64,000 bases of DNA from assembly GCF_022179465.1 (NCBI RefSeq), contig NZ_BPQV01000011.1, positions 1 to 64,000 on the forward strand, in the 5' to 3' direction. Under the pieces are notes generated by a model. It worked only from the letters and a program-made list of their open reading frames with translations, was not told where the DNA came from and made no database searches. A program made the position numbers and the translations under genes. This DNA is from Methylobacterium organophilum. GTDB lineage: Bacteria > Pseudomonadota > Alphaproteobacteria > Rhizobiales > Beijerinckiaceae. Positions within the stretch are counted from its first letter, which is position 1; every line of letters starts with the position of its first letter. Of this stretch, positions 45,229-53,969 are shown piece after piece.

Positions 45229-46107
45229 ATGGACGACGAGGAACGCGCCCGCGCCGCCGACAAGCGTCAGCACCAGGAGGAGGAGGTCGCCGGCGCCCAC
45301 CGTCCCGATGCCCTGATCCTGCACGAGATCATCCGGCGCGAGGGCGAGGAGGAACTTCGGCGCACGGCGCTGGCCCTGTCCCTCTCCGGCTTCGCCGCCG
45401 GGCTCACGATGGGCTTCTCGCTGATCGTGCCCGGCGTGCTCAAGGCGCATCTGCCGGAATCGCCCTGGGCCGAGCTGGTCTCCAGCTTCGGCTACTCGAT
45501 CGGCTTCCTGATCGTGGTGCTGGGGCGCCAGCAGCTCTTCACCGAGAACACCGTCACCCCGATCCTGCCGCTCCTGAACGAGCGCAGCCTCGGCAACCTC
45601 GCCCGGGTGGGGCGGCTCTGGGCCATCGTGCTGGCGACGAACATCGTCGCGACCTTCGTCATCGCCTCCGTGCTCGCCCATACCGACGCGTTCAAGCCGG
45701 AGGTGCGCGAGGCCTTCTCCGAATTGAGCCGCCACGTGGTCGAGTCGTCCTTCGTCACGACCCTGATCAAGGCCGTGTTCGCCGGCTGGCTGATCGCGCT
45801 GATGGTCTGGATCCTGCCCGCCACCGGCTCGGCGAGCCCCTTCGTGATCCTGCTGATGACCTGGCTCGTCTCGATGTGCGGCCTCGCCCACATCGTCGCC
45901 GGCTCCGTGGACGCCTTCTACCTCGTCCTGACCGGCGAGGCAGGCTTCGGAGACTATGCCTGGAGGTTCTTCCTGCCGACGCTGCTGGGCAACGTCTTCG
46001 GCGGCGTGACCCTCGTCTCCGTGCTGAATTACGGGCAGGTCGCGCCGGAGGTGGAGGAGAAGGAGAACCAGGACCGGATGCAGGCTTCCGCCGAGCGCGG
46101 CGCCTGA
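45229..46107 (+). CDS. formate/nitrite transporter family membrane protein (YfdC-like)
   Basis: 292 residues. A charged cytoplasmic N-terminus of about 55 residues precedes six transmembrane helices of the FNT fold (AALSLSGFAAGLTMG-like start, LGRQQLFTENTVTPILPLL in the re-entrant loop region, LLMTWLVSMCGLAHIVAGSV). The LFTENT and CGLAHIVAGS stretches fit the subgroup of YfdC rather than FocA or NirC. The transported ion is unknown. ATG follows GAGAGAACC. It is a single gene. Confidence 0.85.
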   Translation: MDDEERARAADKRQHQEEEVAGAHRPDALILHEIIRREGEEELRRTALALSLSGFAAGLTMGFSLIVPGVLKAHLPESPWAELVSSFGYSIGFLIVVLGRQQLFTENTVTPILPLLNERSLGNLARVGRLWAIVLATNIVATFVIASVLAHTDAFKPEVREAFSELSRHVVESSFVTTLIKAVFAGWLIALMVWILPATGSASPFVILLMTWLVSMCGLAHIVAGSVDAFYLVLTGEAGFGDYAWRFFLPTLLGNVFGGVTLVSVLNYGQVAPEVEEKENQDRMQASAERGA

Positions 46108-46123
46108 GGCGCTCCCCTCCCGG

Positions 46124-47641
46124 TCAGGCGCGCGCGCGCAGCAGCGGCAGGCGGGGAACGCGGGCCGAGCCGTCGATGAACTCGTAGCCGCCGGCCGCGC
46201 TCAGGGTGTGGAGGCGGGTGCCCGCCCAGAGCGGCCCCGCGGCGATCCGGGTCTCCACCGTCTGGCTGAACCCCTCCAGGTCGAGCCGGTCGATCCGCGC
46301 CAGCGCCAGGGCGTTGCCGTAGCCGAAGGTGCAGTCCTGGATCGGGCGGATCAGCTTGCCGCCGCGGGACACGATCGGCCCGGCCGGGCGGGCGGAGGCG
46401 ATGTCGATGAGCACCGGGTTCTTCGGATGCGGCGTCCACGGCCCGCGGAAATCCGGGGCGGTCCAGAGATGCAGCGTGTCCGAGTAGGAGCCGTGCCCCG
46501 CGGGCGCGGTGGCGGGGGCGTGCCGGACGGTGGCGAAGAGCCACCAGCGGCCCCCATGCTCCAGCAGGGTCGCGTCGCTCGCCGCCACGCCCTCCACCAG
46601 CGTGCCCTGCTTGACCCAGCCGCCGGGGAAGGCCGTCGCCCGGTAGAGGTCGATGGTGCCGTTGGCGCAGCTCTCCGGCACCATCCAGTGGGCGCCCTCC
46701 CGCGCGAAGACGAAGGGATAGGAGAGGTGGTGGGGCTCCTCCAGCACCGGCTCCGGCCGCCCGACCGGCCCCTCCGGGCCGAAGCGCAGGGCGGAGATCA
46801 CCGCCTTCCCGGTCGCGTGGATGTAATCCTCGACGAACAGGACGCAGCCGTCCCCCTGCGCCACGGCGAAGGGATCGGCGTAGAAGCGCAGCCCGTCATC
46901 CGGCAGGTCGGTCCAGCCGGTCCCGGGATGCCGGCGCAGGTCGATCAGGTCCGGGCCGTCCCGGAGGCGGCGCCAGCCCACGCGCCAATGCGGCGCCCGG
47001 TAGCAGAGATGATAGAGCCGCCGCGCGAGGCCCCGGGCGAGCATCCGCCCGCCCCGGCGGGCGAGGTCGAGCCGGGTGAGGTGGATCGGCGGCGGGGGCG
47101 GCGGCCGGGCGTCGAGGGTCGGTCCATGGCCCGCCACCGCCGCCTGGATCAGGGTGACGGTGCGGGCGAGCCCGTCCTCGAAGGCGGTGAGGATCAGGCC
47201 GCGCACCTCCGTCCCGAGCCGGCCGGCGCAGCGCGGGCGCTCCCCCTCGAACAGGGCCACCACCGGCACGCGATTGTCGAGGAGGCTCGCCAGCAGCCCG
47301 ATCTCGCCGGGCATCCCGTCGAAGGCGAGGCGCCACACGGCCGGCGCGGCCTCGTCCGGCACGTCCCCGCACAGGTCGAGGATCACGTCCGGCGCTTCGG
47401 CCCCGGCCCGGGGCCATGGCGTGGCGACGGCCGGATCGAGACGCGCGGCGGGGCCGTCGGCGGGGATCCCGTTGAGCAGCGCTTCCAGGCGGAACAGCAG
47501 GTCGGCATTGCCGGGCCAGTCCTCGGCGGAGGGGCGCGGATCGATCTCCACCCGCAGGCCGGGCATGGCGGCGAGACGTGCGACGAGCTGCGCATGCCAG
47601 CGGCGGGGGCGGCGGCCGTCGTACCGAAGTCTCACTCGCAC
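46124..47641 (-). CDS. glucosamine inositolphosphorylceramide transferase-like beta-propeller protein
   Basis: 505 residues. Residues 1-170 look like a formyltransferase-like or sugar-nucleotide domain (ILDLCGDVPDEAAPAVWRLA). From about 235 a five-bladed propeller-type domain begins (LRFYADPFAVAQGDGCVLFV, HHLSYPFVFAREGAHWMVPE, LEHGGRWWLFATVRHAP). This pairing matches proteins annotated after plant GINT1, whose N-terminal domain is shared with bacterial sugar enzymes. No lipid or capsule locus adjoins it, so its substrate is open. It lies convergent with the FNT gene. Confidence 0.72.
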   Translation of the reverse strand: MRVRLRYDGRRPRRWHAQLVARLAAMPGLRVEIDPRPSAEDWPGNADLLFRLEALLNGIPADGPAARLDPAVATPWPRAGAEAPDVILDLCGDVPDEAAPAVWRLAFDGMPGEIGLLASLLDNRVPVVALFEGERPRCAGRLGTEVRGLILTAFEDGLARTVTLIQAAVAGHGPTLDARPPPPPPIHLTRLDLARRGGRMLARGLARRLYHLCYRAPHWRVGWRRLRDGPDLIDLRRHPGTGWTDLPDDGLRFYADPFAVAQGDGCVLFVEDYIHATGKAVISALRFGPEGPVGRPEPVLEEPHHLSYPFVFAREGAHWMVPESCANGTIDLYRATAFPGGWVKQGTLVEGVAASDATLLEHGGRWWLFATVRHAPATAPAGHGSYSDTLHLWTAPDFRGPWTPHPKNPVLIDIASARPAGPIVSRGGKLIRPIQDCTFGYGNALALARIDRLDLEGFSQTVETRIAAGPLWAGTRLHTLSAAGGYEFIDGSARVPRLPLLRARA

Positions 47642-47904
47642 GGCGCGCCACTCACCCTTGCCACGACTCCCGTCCGCTGTCCGTCCTCCCCCGCCGCGCG
47701 GGGCGCACCGGGCAAGCGGCCGGAGACGCGCTCGGCAAGCCGCTCGCGGCAGGAATCCACCCTATGTCCGGCGAGTTACGATTTTGCTGAAGTGCGTCAT
47801 GCGGCAAGGCTCGTCCCCGTGCCGCATCGCGGGCGGGCAGGCGCGACCCCATATAGGCGGGAGCCCGCCCCCACGCCCTCCAACGACGCAGGAAGGACGC
47901 CGCC

Positions 47905-48567
47905 ATGCTGCTGTTCCGCAAACGCCCCGAGATGCCGAGCCCGGCCGAGACGCTTCCGGGCCGGCCGCAGCCGATCCCCACCAGCGAGCGGCATTTCGTC
48001 AACGGCAACCCGCTGAAGGGCCCCTACCCCGAGGGCATCGAGACGATCGTGCTCGGGCTCGGCTGCTTCTGGGGCGCCGAGCGCAAGTTCTGGCAATTGC
48101 CCGCGGGCGTCTACGTTACCGCGGTGGGCTATGCCGGGGGCACCACGCCCAACCCGACCTACGAGGAGGCCTGCTCGGGCCTGACGGGTCATACGGAGGC
48201 GGTCCTCGTCGCCTTCGATCCCGCTGTGCTGCCCCTCGAATCCGTGCTCAAGACCTTCTTCGAGAGCCACGACCCGACCCAGGGCTACCGCCAGGGCAAC
48301 GACGTGGGCACCCAGTACCGCTCCGGCATCTACACCGCCGACGAAGCCCAGGCTGCGACCGCGCGGCGGGTGCGCGACGCCTATGCGACGGCGCTCGCCG
48401 CGAAGGGCTACGGGCCGATCACCACGGAGATCGCGCCGCTCGACCGGTTCTACTTCGCGGAGGGGTATCACCAGCAATATCTCGCCAAGAATCCCGGCGG
48501 CTATTGCGGCCTCGGCGGCACCGGCGTGTCCTGCCCCGTCGGCTCGGGAGTCGCGGCCGCGGAATAG
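47905..48567 (+). CDS. msrA: peptide-methionine (S)-S-oxide reductase
   Basis: 220 residues. The catalytic Cys54 is in [13 protein letters not shown], followed by [19 protein letters not shown] with [31 protein letters not shown], and a C-terminal [15 protein letters not shown] with candidate recycling cysteines. It repairs S-sulfoxide methionine. AGGAAGGA precedes the ATG. The length matches the longer alphaproteobacterial type with a 45-residue N-terminal extension. Confidence 0.95.
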   Translation: MLLFRKRPEMPSPAETLPGRPQPIPTSERHFVNGNPLKGPYPEGIETIVLGLGCFWGAERKFWQLPAGVYVTAVGYAGGTTPNPTYEEACSGLTGHTEAVLVAFDPAVLPLESVLKTFFESHDPTQGYRQGNDVGTQYRSGIYTADEAQAATARRVRDAYATALAAKGYGPITTEIAPLDRFYFAEGYHQQYLAKNPGGYCGLGGTGVSCPVGSGVAAAE

Positions 48568-48614
48568 GCGGTTCCAAGCTTCGCCGTCTTGCGGGCGGGC
48601 GAACCGTCTGCCAC

Positions 48615-48639
48615 ATCCCCCGCGTCCGACGCGGGGGAT
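48615..48639. promoter_or_regulatory. perfect 12-bp inverted repeat upstream of the YqhA gene
   Basis: ATCCCCCGCGTC (48615-48626), one spacer base, GACGCGGGGGAT (48628-48639). It ends 9 bases before the ATG at 48649. The second arm holds the only G-rich stretch that could serve as a ribosome site, so pairing could hide it. It may instead be the msrA terminator, but no T-run follows. Confidence 0.5.
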
Positions 48640-48648
48640 CACAAAAAA

Positions 48649-49152
48649 ATGATCGAGCGCATCTTCGAGCGGTTCCTGTTCGCCTGCCGCTGGCTGCTGG
48701 CGCCCTTCTACGCGGCGCTGACGGTCGGCCTGTTCGTGCTCCTGGTGAAGCTGATCCAGGAGATCGGCCACTTCCTGCTGCACGCCTGGGAGTGGAACGA
48801 GTCGCAGACCATCCTGAGCGTGCTGACGCTGGTGGACCTTTCGTTCACCGCCTCGCTGCTCATCATCGTGATGTTCTCGGGCTACGAGAACTTCGTCTCC
48901 AAGTTCGACCATACGGACCATAAGGACTGGCCCGAATGGATGGGGACGATCGACTTCACCGGCCTCAAGCTGAAGCTGATCTCCTCGATCGTCGCGATCT
49001 CGGCGATCCAGCTGCTCAAGGCCTTCATGGACGTCACCAACAACTCCGACCGCGACCTCGCCTGGTATGTCGGCATCCACATGGTCTTCGTGGTCTCCGG
49101 TCTCCTCATGGCCCTGACCGACCGGATCTCGGCGGGGCATCACGAGAAGTGA
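48649..49152 (+). CDS. YqhA/UPF0114 family membrane protein
   Basis: 167 residues, three to four transmembrane helices. The opening MIERIFERFLFACRWLLAPF, then SVLTLVDLSFTASLLIIVMF, GYENFVSKFD and the ending ALTDRISAGHHEK match the UPF0114 family. Function is unknown. The ATG follows a run of seven A and has only a weak ribosome site within a hairpin. Confidence 0.88.
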   Translation: MIERIFERFLFACRWLLAPFYAALTVGLFVLLVKLIQEIGHFLLHAWEWNESQTILSVLTLVDLSFTASLLIIVMFSGYENFVSKFDHTDHKDWPEWMGTIDFTGLKLKLISSIVAISAIQLLKAFMDVTNNSDRDLAWYVGIHMVFVVSGLLMALTDRISAGHHEK

Positions 49153-49379
49153 GCGATGGCGCGGGGCCCGGTCCGGCCGGGTCGGGCCTTCCGCCATGAT
49201 TTCGCTTCAGCGCGCTTCTTCGTATCCGTTTGCCCACGGAAAGACGGCGAGCCTCCATCCCGTCTCGGGCGAGCCGCATGGCCCAGGTCCAGCCGGGAAG
49301 GCTTCGCCAACGCCGCGATCGGAACCGCCCAGGCTTCGCTGATGACCCGGCACCGGACTTCCCCGGGTGCCGACGATCC

Positions 49380-50309
49380 TCACCGCGCGTGCAGCACGGC
49401 CCGGCAGGCATCGGGAAGCGCGGCCATCGTCATCGGGGGGCGGGGCTTGGGCGGGGTTTTGGGCTTGGGCGGGTTCATCACCGCGGGGCTGAACCAGTAG
49501 GCGAGCTCGGCGCCGCAGCCGTCGCCGGGGGGCGGCGGGGCCTGGTCGTCGCAGGATTCCTCGCCCCGCGGGCAGCTCAGCCGGATATGGTAATGGTAGT
49601 TGTGCCCGTACATCGGGCGCACCTTGTTGAGCCAGGCCCGGTCGCCCCCCGCCTCCCGGCAGAGCGCCTTCTTGATCGCCGGGTTGACGAAGATGCGCGC
49701 CACCTCCGGCTGGCGGGCGGTCATGCGGATCAGCGCCGTGTGCTGCGGCGTCCAGACATCGGGATCGATGTCGAGGCGGTCGGCCCGGACCACGTTGGTC
49801 GCCGAGGTCTCCTCCCGCTCCGCCCGGCTCAAGCGGCGGTCGGGCATCGGCGTCAGCCACACGTCCACGTCGAGGCCGAGCTGGTGCGAGGCGTGCCCGG
49901 TGAGCATGGGGCCGCCGCGGGGCTGCGACATGTCGCCGACGAGCAGGCCGGGCCAGCCGGCCTCCGGCGCCCGGGCGGCGAGCCGCTCGATGAAGTTCAC
50001 GAGATGGGGCATCCCCCACATGCGGTTGCGCGAGGGGCGCATCACCTGCCAGGTCGCCCCGTCCATCGGCAGGGCCTCCCCGCCGGCGAAGCAGCCCTTG
50101 GCATAGGAACCGAAGGATTGGGGCGTGCCCCCCGTGGGCCCGGTCACCCGGCCGAACAGGGCCTTGGCCGGGGTCGAAGGATCGTCGGGATTGGCGAGCG
50201 GCGGCAGCGGTTTCGGATGGAGGCTGCCCTTGTCCTGGGCGGCCGCGCCCCCGGAGGCGGCCGCGAGCAGGGCGAGGGCGAGGAGAGCCGGTCGGGCGGG
50301 ATGCGGCAT
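49380..50309 (-). CDS. mepA: penicillin-insensitive murein endopeptidase
   Basis: 309 residues with a signal peptide (1-24, ASGGAAA|Q). LAS-type zinc peptidase motifs: GDMSQPRGGPMLTGHASHQL with the first ligand His and LGLDVDVW with the ligand Asp, then GHNYHYHIRLSCP with the HxH ligand. Cysteines (CPRGEESC, GDGCGAE) match MepA disulfides. A Pro-rich tail follows. It cleaves D-Ala-mDAP crosslinks in the periplasm. Confidence 0.93.
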   Translation of the reverse strand: MPHPARPALLALALLAAASGGAAAQDKGSLHPKPLPPLANPDDPSTPAKALFGRVTGPTGGTPQSFGSYAKGCFAGGEALPMDGATWQVMRPSRNRMWGMPHLVNFIERLAARAPEAGWPGLLVGDMSQPRGGPMLTGHASHQLGLDVDVWLTPMPDRRLSRAEREETSATNVVRADRLDIDPDVWTPQHTALIRMTARQPEVARIFVNPAIKKALCREAGGDRAWLNKVRPMYGHNYHYHIRLSCPRGEESCDDQAPPPPGDGCGAELAYWFSPAVMNPPKPKTPPKPRPPMTMAALPDACRAVLHAR

Positions 50310-50406
50310 CGTGGGAAGTTCGTCTCGCAGGCTGAGCGGGTCGCCGGAAACTGGCGCAGGGCTTGGAAGGTTTTAAGGCAGAGCCTCCCTGAATAGCGAG
50401 AGAGCC

Positions 50407-50787
50407 ATGGAACCGCAGGCCCCGGAACCCGCCCCGCAGAACCGCCTGATCGCCAGCGACCGCGTCGTCGGCGCGGAGGTGCGCCGGCCCGACGGCAGCA
50501 AGGTCGGCCGGATCGAGCGGCTGATGCTCGACAAGCTCTCCGGCCGCGTCGCCTATGCGGTGATGAGCTTCGGCGGCTTCCTCGGGCTCGGCGAGGATTA
50601 CTACACCCTGCCCTGGGGCATGCTGCGCTACGACCTGTCCTCCGAAGCCTATCTCGTCGACATCAGCGAGGAGCAGCTGCACAGCGCGCCGATCCGCTCG
50701 CCGGAGGGCGGCGACCCGGCCGACGAGCGGCAATGGGAGGAGCACGTCCACCGCTATTACAACGCCGCCCCGTATTGGGGGATCTGA
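50407..50787 (+). CDS. PRC-barrel domain protein
   Basis: 126 residues. A PRC-barrel fold is visible: LIASDRVVGAEVRRPDGSKV, IERLMLDKLSGRVAYAVMSF, GGFLGLGEDYYTLPWGMLRY. Stand-alone PRC-barrel proteins are common in alphaproteobacteria and their role is unclear; the barrel often mediates RNA or protein contacts. It stands alone, 97 bases from the divergent mepA gene. Confidence 0.85.
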   Translation: MEPQAPEPAPQNRLIASDRVVGAEVRRPDGSKVGRIERLMLDKLSGRVAYAVMSFGGFLGLGEDYYTLPWGMLRYDLSSEAYLVDISEEQLHSAPIRSPEGGDPADERQWEEHVHRYYNAAPYWGI

Positions 50788-50806
50788 GACGGCGTTCGCG
50801 GGCGGC

Positions 50807-51154
50807 TCAGGGCCGGGTCAGGAAGCCGATCGGCTCGCGGGCGGGCTGGCCGAGCCAGAGTAGGAAGGCGCCCAGGGCCAGGGCCACGGCGGCGGCCGGC
50901 GCGAGGGTGAGCGGCAGCACCAGGATCTTCCAGACGAGCGGGGCCGCCCCCTCCACCGCCTGCTGCAGCAGGGCGGATTTGTCCTTGGCGAGCGCGATCA
51001 GCAGGTCGCTCACCGAGGTGACACGGATCGTGTTGTTGGCGATGGAGCGGCTGCCGTCGTAGCAGGCCAGCACGAAGCCCCCGGCCAGCGACAGGTAACC
51101 CAGCGCCCGGGCGAGGAAGGGCAGCCCGAGGAAGTGGATCAACGACCGGAGCAT
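50807..51154 (-). CDS. hypothetical two-helix membrane protein
   Basis: 115 residues. Transmembrane helices at about 12-30 (ARALGYLSLAGGFVLACYDG) and 75-100 (LPLTLAPAAAVALALGAFLL) flank a soluble loop (NNTIRVTSVSDLLIALAKDK). Conserved-looking in composition, but I do not recognise a family with known function. It is convergent with the PRC-barrel gene, 20 bases apart. Confidence 0.65.
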   Translation of the reverse strand: MLRSLIHFLGLPFLARALGYLSLAGGFVLACYDGSRSIANNTIRVTSVSDLLIALAKDKSALLQQAVEGAAPLVWKILVLPLTLAPAAAVALALGAFLLWLGQPAREPIGFLTRP

Positions 51155-51333
51155 GGTATCGGGCCTGGTCCCTTCCTGGCGGGGCTTCTGGCAAGGCGTC
51201 GGTGGCGTCCCAGGGTCTAGTGCGCTCGCCCCGGAAGGGAAAGCCGCTTCGGCACAGGCGGGTGAGACACCCTGACCATTGCCTAGCCGCCCGGCCCCGT
51301 GCCACGAGGCGGCCCATCGCGGCGGGGCTCGGC

Positions 51334-52044
51334 ATGCACGGAAACGAGGGAGCGCGGCGGGGCGGGCCGGCCCTGGTGGTGTTCGATTGCGACGGCGTCC
51401 TCGTCGACAGCGAGCCGATCAGCCTGGCGACGCTCACGCGGGCTCTCAACGGGATCGGCCTCGCCACCGACATCGACCAGGTCCGCGAGCGCTTCGCCGG
51501 CACCTCGATGCGCTCGATCATGGAGCGCGTGCGGGCCGAGGACGGCCTGTCCGCCCCCGAGGGCTTCGTGGAGCGGGTGAAGGCGGAGACGCTGCGGGCC
51601 TTCGATGCGGAGCTCTCCGCGGTGGCCGGCGTCGCGGCGCTCCTGCGCGACCTCCCTCTGCCGTTCTGCGTCGCCTCCAGCAGCGACCCCGTGCGCCTGC
51701 GGCACAGCCTCGGGCTCACCGGCCTGCTGCCCTTCTTCGAGGGGCGCATCTTCTCCTCGACGGAGGTCGCCCGCGGAAAGCCCTTCCCGGACCTGTTCCT
51801 GCACGCCGCCGGCCGGATGGGGGCCGCCCCGGAGGCCTGCCTCGTGGTCGAGGACAGCGTGCCCGGCGTCCAGGCCGCCCGCGCCGCCGGGATGCGGGTG
51901 ATCGGCTTCACGGGGGGCGGCCATTGGGGCCACGACCGCGGCGGCGCCGCCCTCTCGCAGGCCGGGGCCGATCCGGTCGTGGCGGATCATCCGGCGCTGG
52001 CGGCCCTGCTCGCGCCCGCCCGAACCGTCACGGTCGGAAGATGA
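51334..52044 (+). CDS. HAD superfamily hydrolase, beta-phosphoglucomutase/phosphatase-like
   Basis: 236 residues. Motif I VVFDCDGVLVDSEP (nucleophile Asp then Asp), a small helical cap (CAP type 1, about 28-90), motif II CVASSSDPVR, motif III lysine in EVARGKPFPDLFLHAA and motif IV CLVVEDSVPGVQAARAAG. It is probably a phosphatase of a sugar phosphate or similar small molecule. It is a single gene followed by 383 bases without a standard gene. Confidence 0.88.
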   Translation: MHGNEGARRGGPALVVFDCDGVLVDSEPISLATLTRALNGIGLATDIDQVRERFAGTSMRSIMERVRAEDGLSAPEGFVERVKAETLRAFDAELSAVAGVAALLRDLPLPFCVASSSDPVRLRHSLGLTGLLPFFEGRIFSSTEVARGKPFPDLFLHAAGRMGAAPEACLVVEDSVPGVQAARAAGMRVIGFTGGGHWGHDRGGAALSQAGADPVVADHPALAALLAPARTVTVGR

Positions 52045-52427
52045 TCCTGAATCTCGACCGTCGACGTCCGAAGGATTTCCTTTTGCCGGAGAAGTTAGGA
52101 AGATCGTTCCGTTGATTTTCCGTTGCTGAAAGCGCACCTTATGACCGTGCAGCAGGCGCTGCGCCGCGGTGATTTGAAATGCATAGATTGCGCCGCGTCA
52201 TCAAACGCTAAAGCATCACGAGGCCTCTGTGCATCGTGGTCCTTCATCGGCAGGAGGACTAACTTTGACCCATTCCAGTGACAGTTTTTCTTCAAGGCAC
52301 CTTTCGATCGCCCTGCCGCTCCTGCGCATGCGCTGTTGTCGACCCTGATGCTGCCCGGTCGAACCCGGGCCCTGCTTCCCCCATCACATCGACAACCGGA
52401 CCGATGCGTCCGCAGGAGTTCTTCACC
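52045..52427 (+). other. long leader region upstream of the 83-residue protein gene
   Basis: About 380 bases, AT-richer than the flanks around 52,050-52,230 (CCGTTGATTTTCCGTTGCTG, GATTTGAAATGCATAGATTG). It holds a short frame with an ideal ribosome site (listed separately) and the hairpin GCCCGG (52353-52358) / CCGGGC (52365-52370) just after that frame's stop. The layout looks like a long regulated 5' leader. Confidence 0.45.
52265..52348 (+). CDS. candidate leader peptide with a Cys-Cys pair
   Basis: 27 codons from a TTG with a perfect AGGAGG 7 bases upstream. The peptide is MTHSSDSFSSRHLSIALPLL followed by RMRCCRP and TGA. A short Ser/Arg-rich peptide ending in Arg-Cys-Cys-Arg, followed at once by a hairpin, looks like an attenuation leader that senses cysteine or arginine supply. 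The gene 80 bases downstream has no known link to sulfur, so this remains a hypothesis. Confidence 0.4.
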   Translation: MTHSSDSFSSRHLSIALPLLRMRCCRP

Positions 52428-52679
52428 ATGCCCCGCAGCCAGGCCGCAGAGCCGACCCCGACCTTCGATCCCCTCTATGCCACCCGCCCGCCGCGGGTGA
52501 TCGAGATCGGCGAGATCACCGCCGGCATCGCCGTGCCCGAGAATGGCGGCGTGCGCTTCTATTCCTCGGAGCGCAGCTTCGACGGGCTCGACGGCGCCCT
52601 GTTCCGCAGCGTCGAGCAGGCCGCCCGCGCCGCCCGCGAGCGCAGCCGCGCGCCCCGCGCCCGCCTGCGCGCCGCCTGA
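52428..52679 (+). CDS. small conserved hypothetical protein
   Basis: 83 residues from the ATG at 52428, with AGGAG 9 bases upstream. The core (PPRVIEIGEITAGIAVPENG, VRFYSSERSFDGLDGALFRS) reads like a compact alpha/beta protein with a basic Arg/Ala tail. No signal peptide or membrane segment. I do not recognise the family. A strong terminator follows, so the transcript ends here. Confidence 0.6.
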   Translation: MPRSQAAEPTPTFDPLYATRPPRVIEIGEITAGIAVPENGGVRFYSSERSFDGLDGALFRSVEQAARAARERSRAPRARLRAA

Positions 52680-52704
52680 GCCTTCAGACCGGAGCGGGAG
52701 ACAG

Positions 52705-52733
52705 CCCGGCGCCTCGGCGGCGCCGGGTTTTTT
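52705..52733 (+). terminator. Rho-independent terminator
   Basis: CCCGGCGCC (52705-52713) pairs perfectly with GGCGCCGGG (52719-52727), followed by six T. It ends the transcript of the 83-residue protein and faces the IalB gene. Confidence 0.85.
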
Positions 52734-52748
52734 CATGCGCCGCGGGGG

Positions 52749-53432
52749 TCACTTGCACTCGTCGCGGGCGCGCTTCAGGGCCTCCGCGAAGCCGCCGAGG
52801 GCATATTCGTCGTTGGTCGGATTGCCGCGGGCGGAGGTGGTGCGGACATTGGCGACCTGCGCCCGGCCCAGATCGGTGACGATCTTGGCCTCCTCCGCCT
52901 GGTTCTGCACCCAGGCGTTCTCGTCCTTGACGACGAGGCCGTAACGGGTCGTACCGACCGTCAGGTAGGGGTCGCTCGGGGCGGCGGCCGCGCCGGCCTT
53001 GAGCTGGCTCGCCGCCGGCTTCGGCTTGAAGCCGAACATCACCGCGATCTCGCCCTGCGCGTTGACGCCCTTGTGCATCGTCACAAACAGGAAGCCGGTG
53101 TCGCGCTTCAGGGTCTTGGGCACCCGCGTCGAGGGCTGGGCGATGGCGTAGCAGAGCTTGTCCTTGCCCTGGAGGCTGGTGAACACGTTCCAGTCGCCGA
53201 AGGTCGCGAGCGGCATCGCCTGCTGCATGCCCGGCGGCGTCGCCGGCGCCGTCTCCTTCTTGGCCCGGCGGCCGCGCCGCTTCGAAGGCGAGGCCGGCTC
53301 CGCCTCGGGGGCCTGGGCCAGCTCCTGCGCCTTAAGGCCCTGGACCGAAACGGTCAGCCCCAGGCCGCCAAGCGGCAGGAAACCATACACAACAAGCGCG
53401 GCAGCCGCGCGACGGGAGGCACGAAGCGTCAA
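52749..53432 (-). CDS. invasion-associated locus B (IalB) family protein
   Basis: 227 residues with an N-terminal signal (about 1-36, ending near LKAQ), a basic Ala/Pro linker (SKRRGRRAKKETAPATPPG) and the IalB domain (FGDWNVFTSLQGKDKLCYAI, FLFVTMHKGVNAQGEIAVMF). The family is named from Bartonella but is widespread in harmless alphaproteobacteria, where it is a periplasmic protein of unknown function. Two cysteines (KLCYAI and the C-terminal DECK) may form a disulfide. Confidence 0.87.
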   Translation of the reverse strand: MTLRASRRAAAALVVYGFLPLGGLGLTVSVQGLKAQELAQAPEAEPASPSKRRGRRAKKETAPATPPGMQQAMPLATFGDWNVFTSLQGKDKLCYAIAQPSTRVPKTLKRDTGFLFVTMHKGVNAQGEIAVMFGFKPKPAASQLKAGAAAAPSDPYLTVGTTRYGLVVKDENAWVQNQAEEAKIVTDLGRAQVANVRTTSARGNPTNDEYALGGFAEALKRARDECK

Positions 53433-53572
53433 GGGGATCCTCTGGCTGTCTCGTGACGAGCGGATCCCCGCAGATATGGCAAAGATTGCGACCGATCGGG
53501 GGCGGCCGGGACCGCAACCGACCCGATCGGTTGCATTTTTGACGATTGCCCCCCTCAGAGAGAGGGAACGGC

Positions 53573-53872
53573 TCAGACCGCGTGCATCTCCGCCAGAACG
53601 GCGGCAGCGGGGATCGCGGCGAGCGGAACCTCCGGCAGGTCCTTCTCCGGAAGCGAGACGCTCGGCGGCGGCGCCTCGGCGGGCTTCACGGGCTTCGGGC
53701 GCTCCCGGGGAGCCGGATCGTTGTAGGGGGTGTTGTAGGCCTTGCGGATCGAGGCCCAGAAGGCCGCCCGCTCCGCATCGGTGAAACGGGCGAGACGCGT
53801 GTTGATCACCTCGGTGGCCTCCTGCGCCAGGGAGGGGGTTTCCTCGGGCGTGATCCAGCTCTCAACGGTCAT
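53573..53872 (-). CDS. hypothetical protein
   Basis: 99 residues. A helical N-terminal part (EATEVINTRLARFTDAERAA, FWASIRKAYNTPYNDP) is followed by a Pro-rich tail (RERPKPVKPAEAPPPSVSLP). No signal peptide. I do not recognise the family. It lies 97 bases downstream of argH on the same strand and could share its transcript. Confidence 0.55.
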   Translation of the reverse strand: MTVESWITPEETPSLAQEATEVINTRLARFTDAERAAFWASIRKAYNTPYNDPAPRERPKPVKPAEAPPPSVSLPEKDLPEVPLAAIPAAAVLAEMHAV

Positions 53873-53969
53873 CGACGGGTCTCCGTAGTTCGGGCCATCC
53901 GATAGCCAAGCTCACCTAGCTGGATCATGAACGCCGCATGGTGCAGTGCGTTCCCACCCCGGCGCGCGC

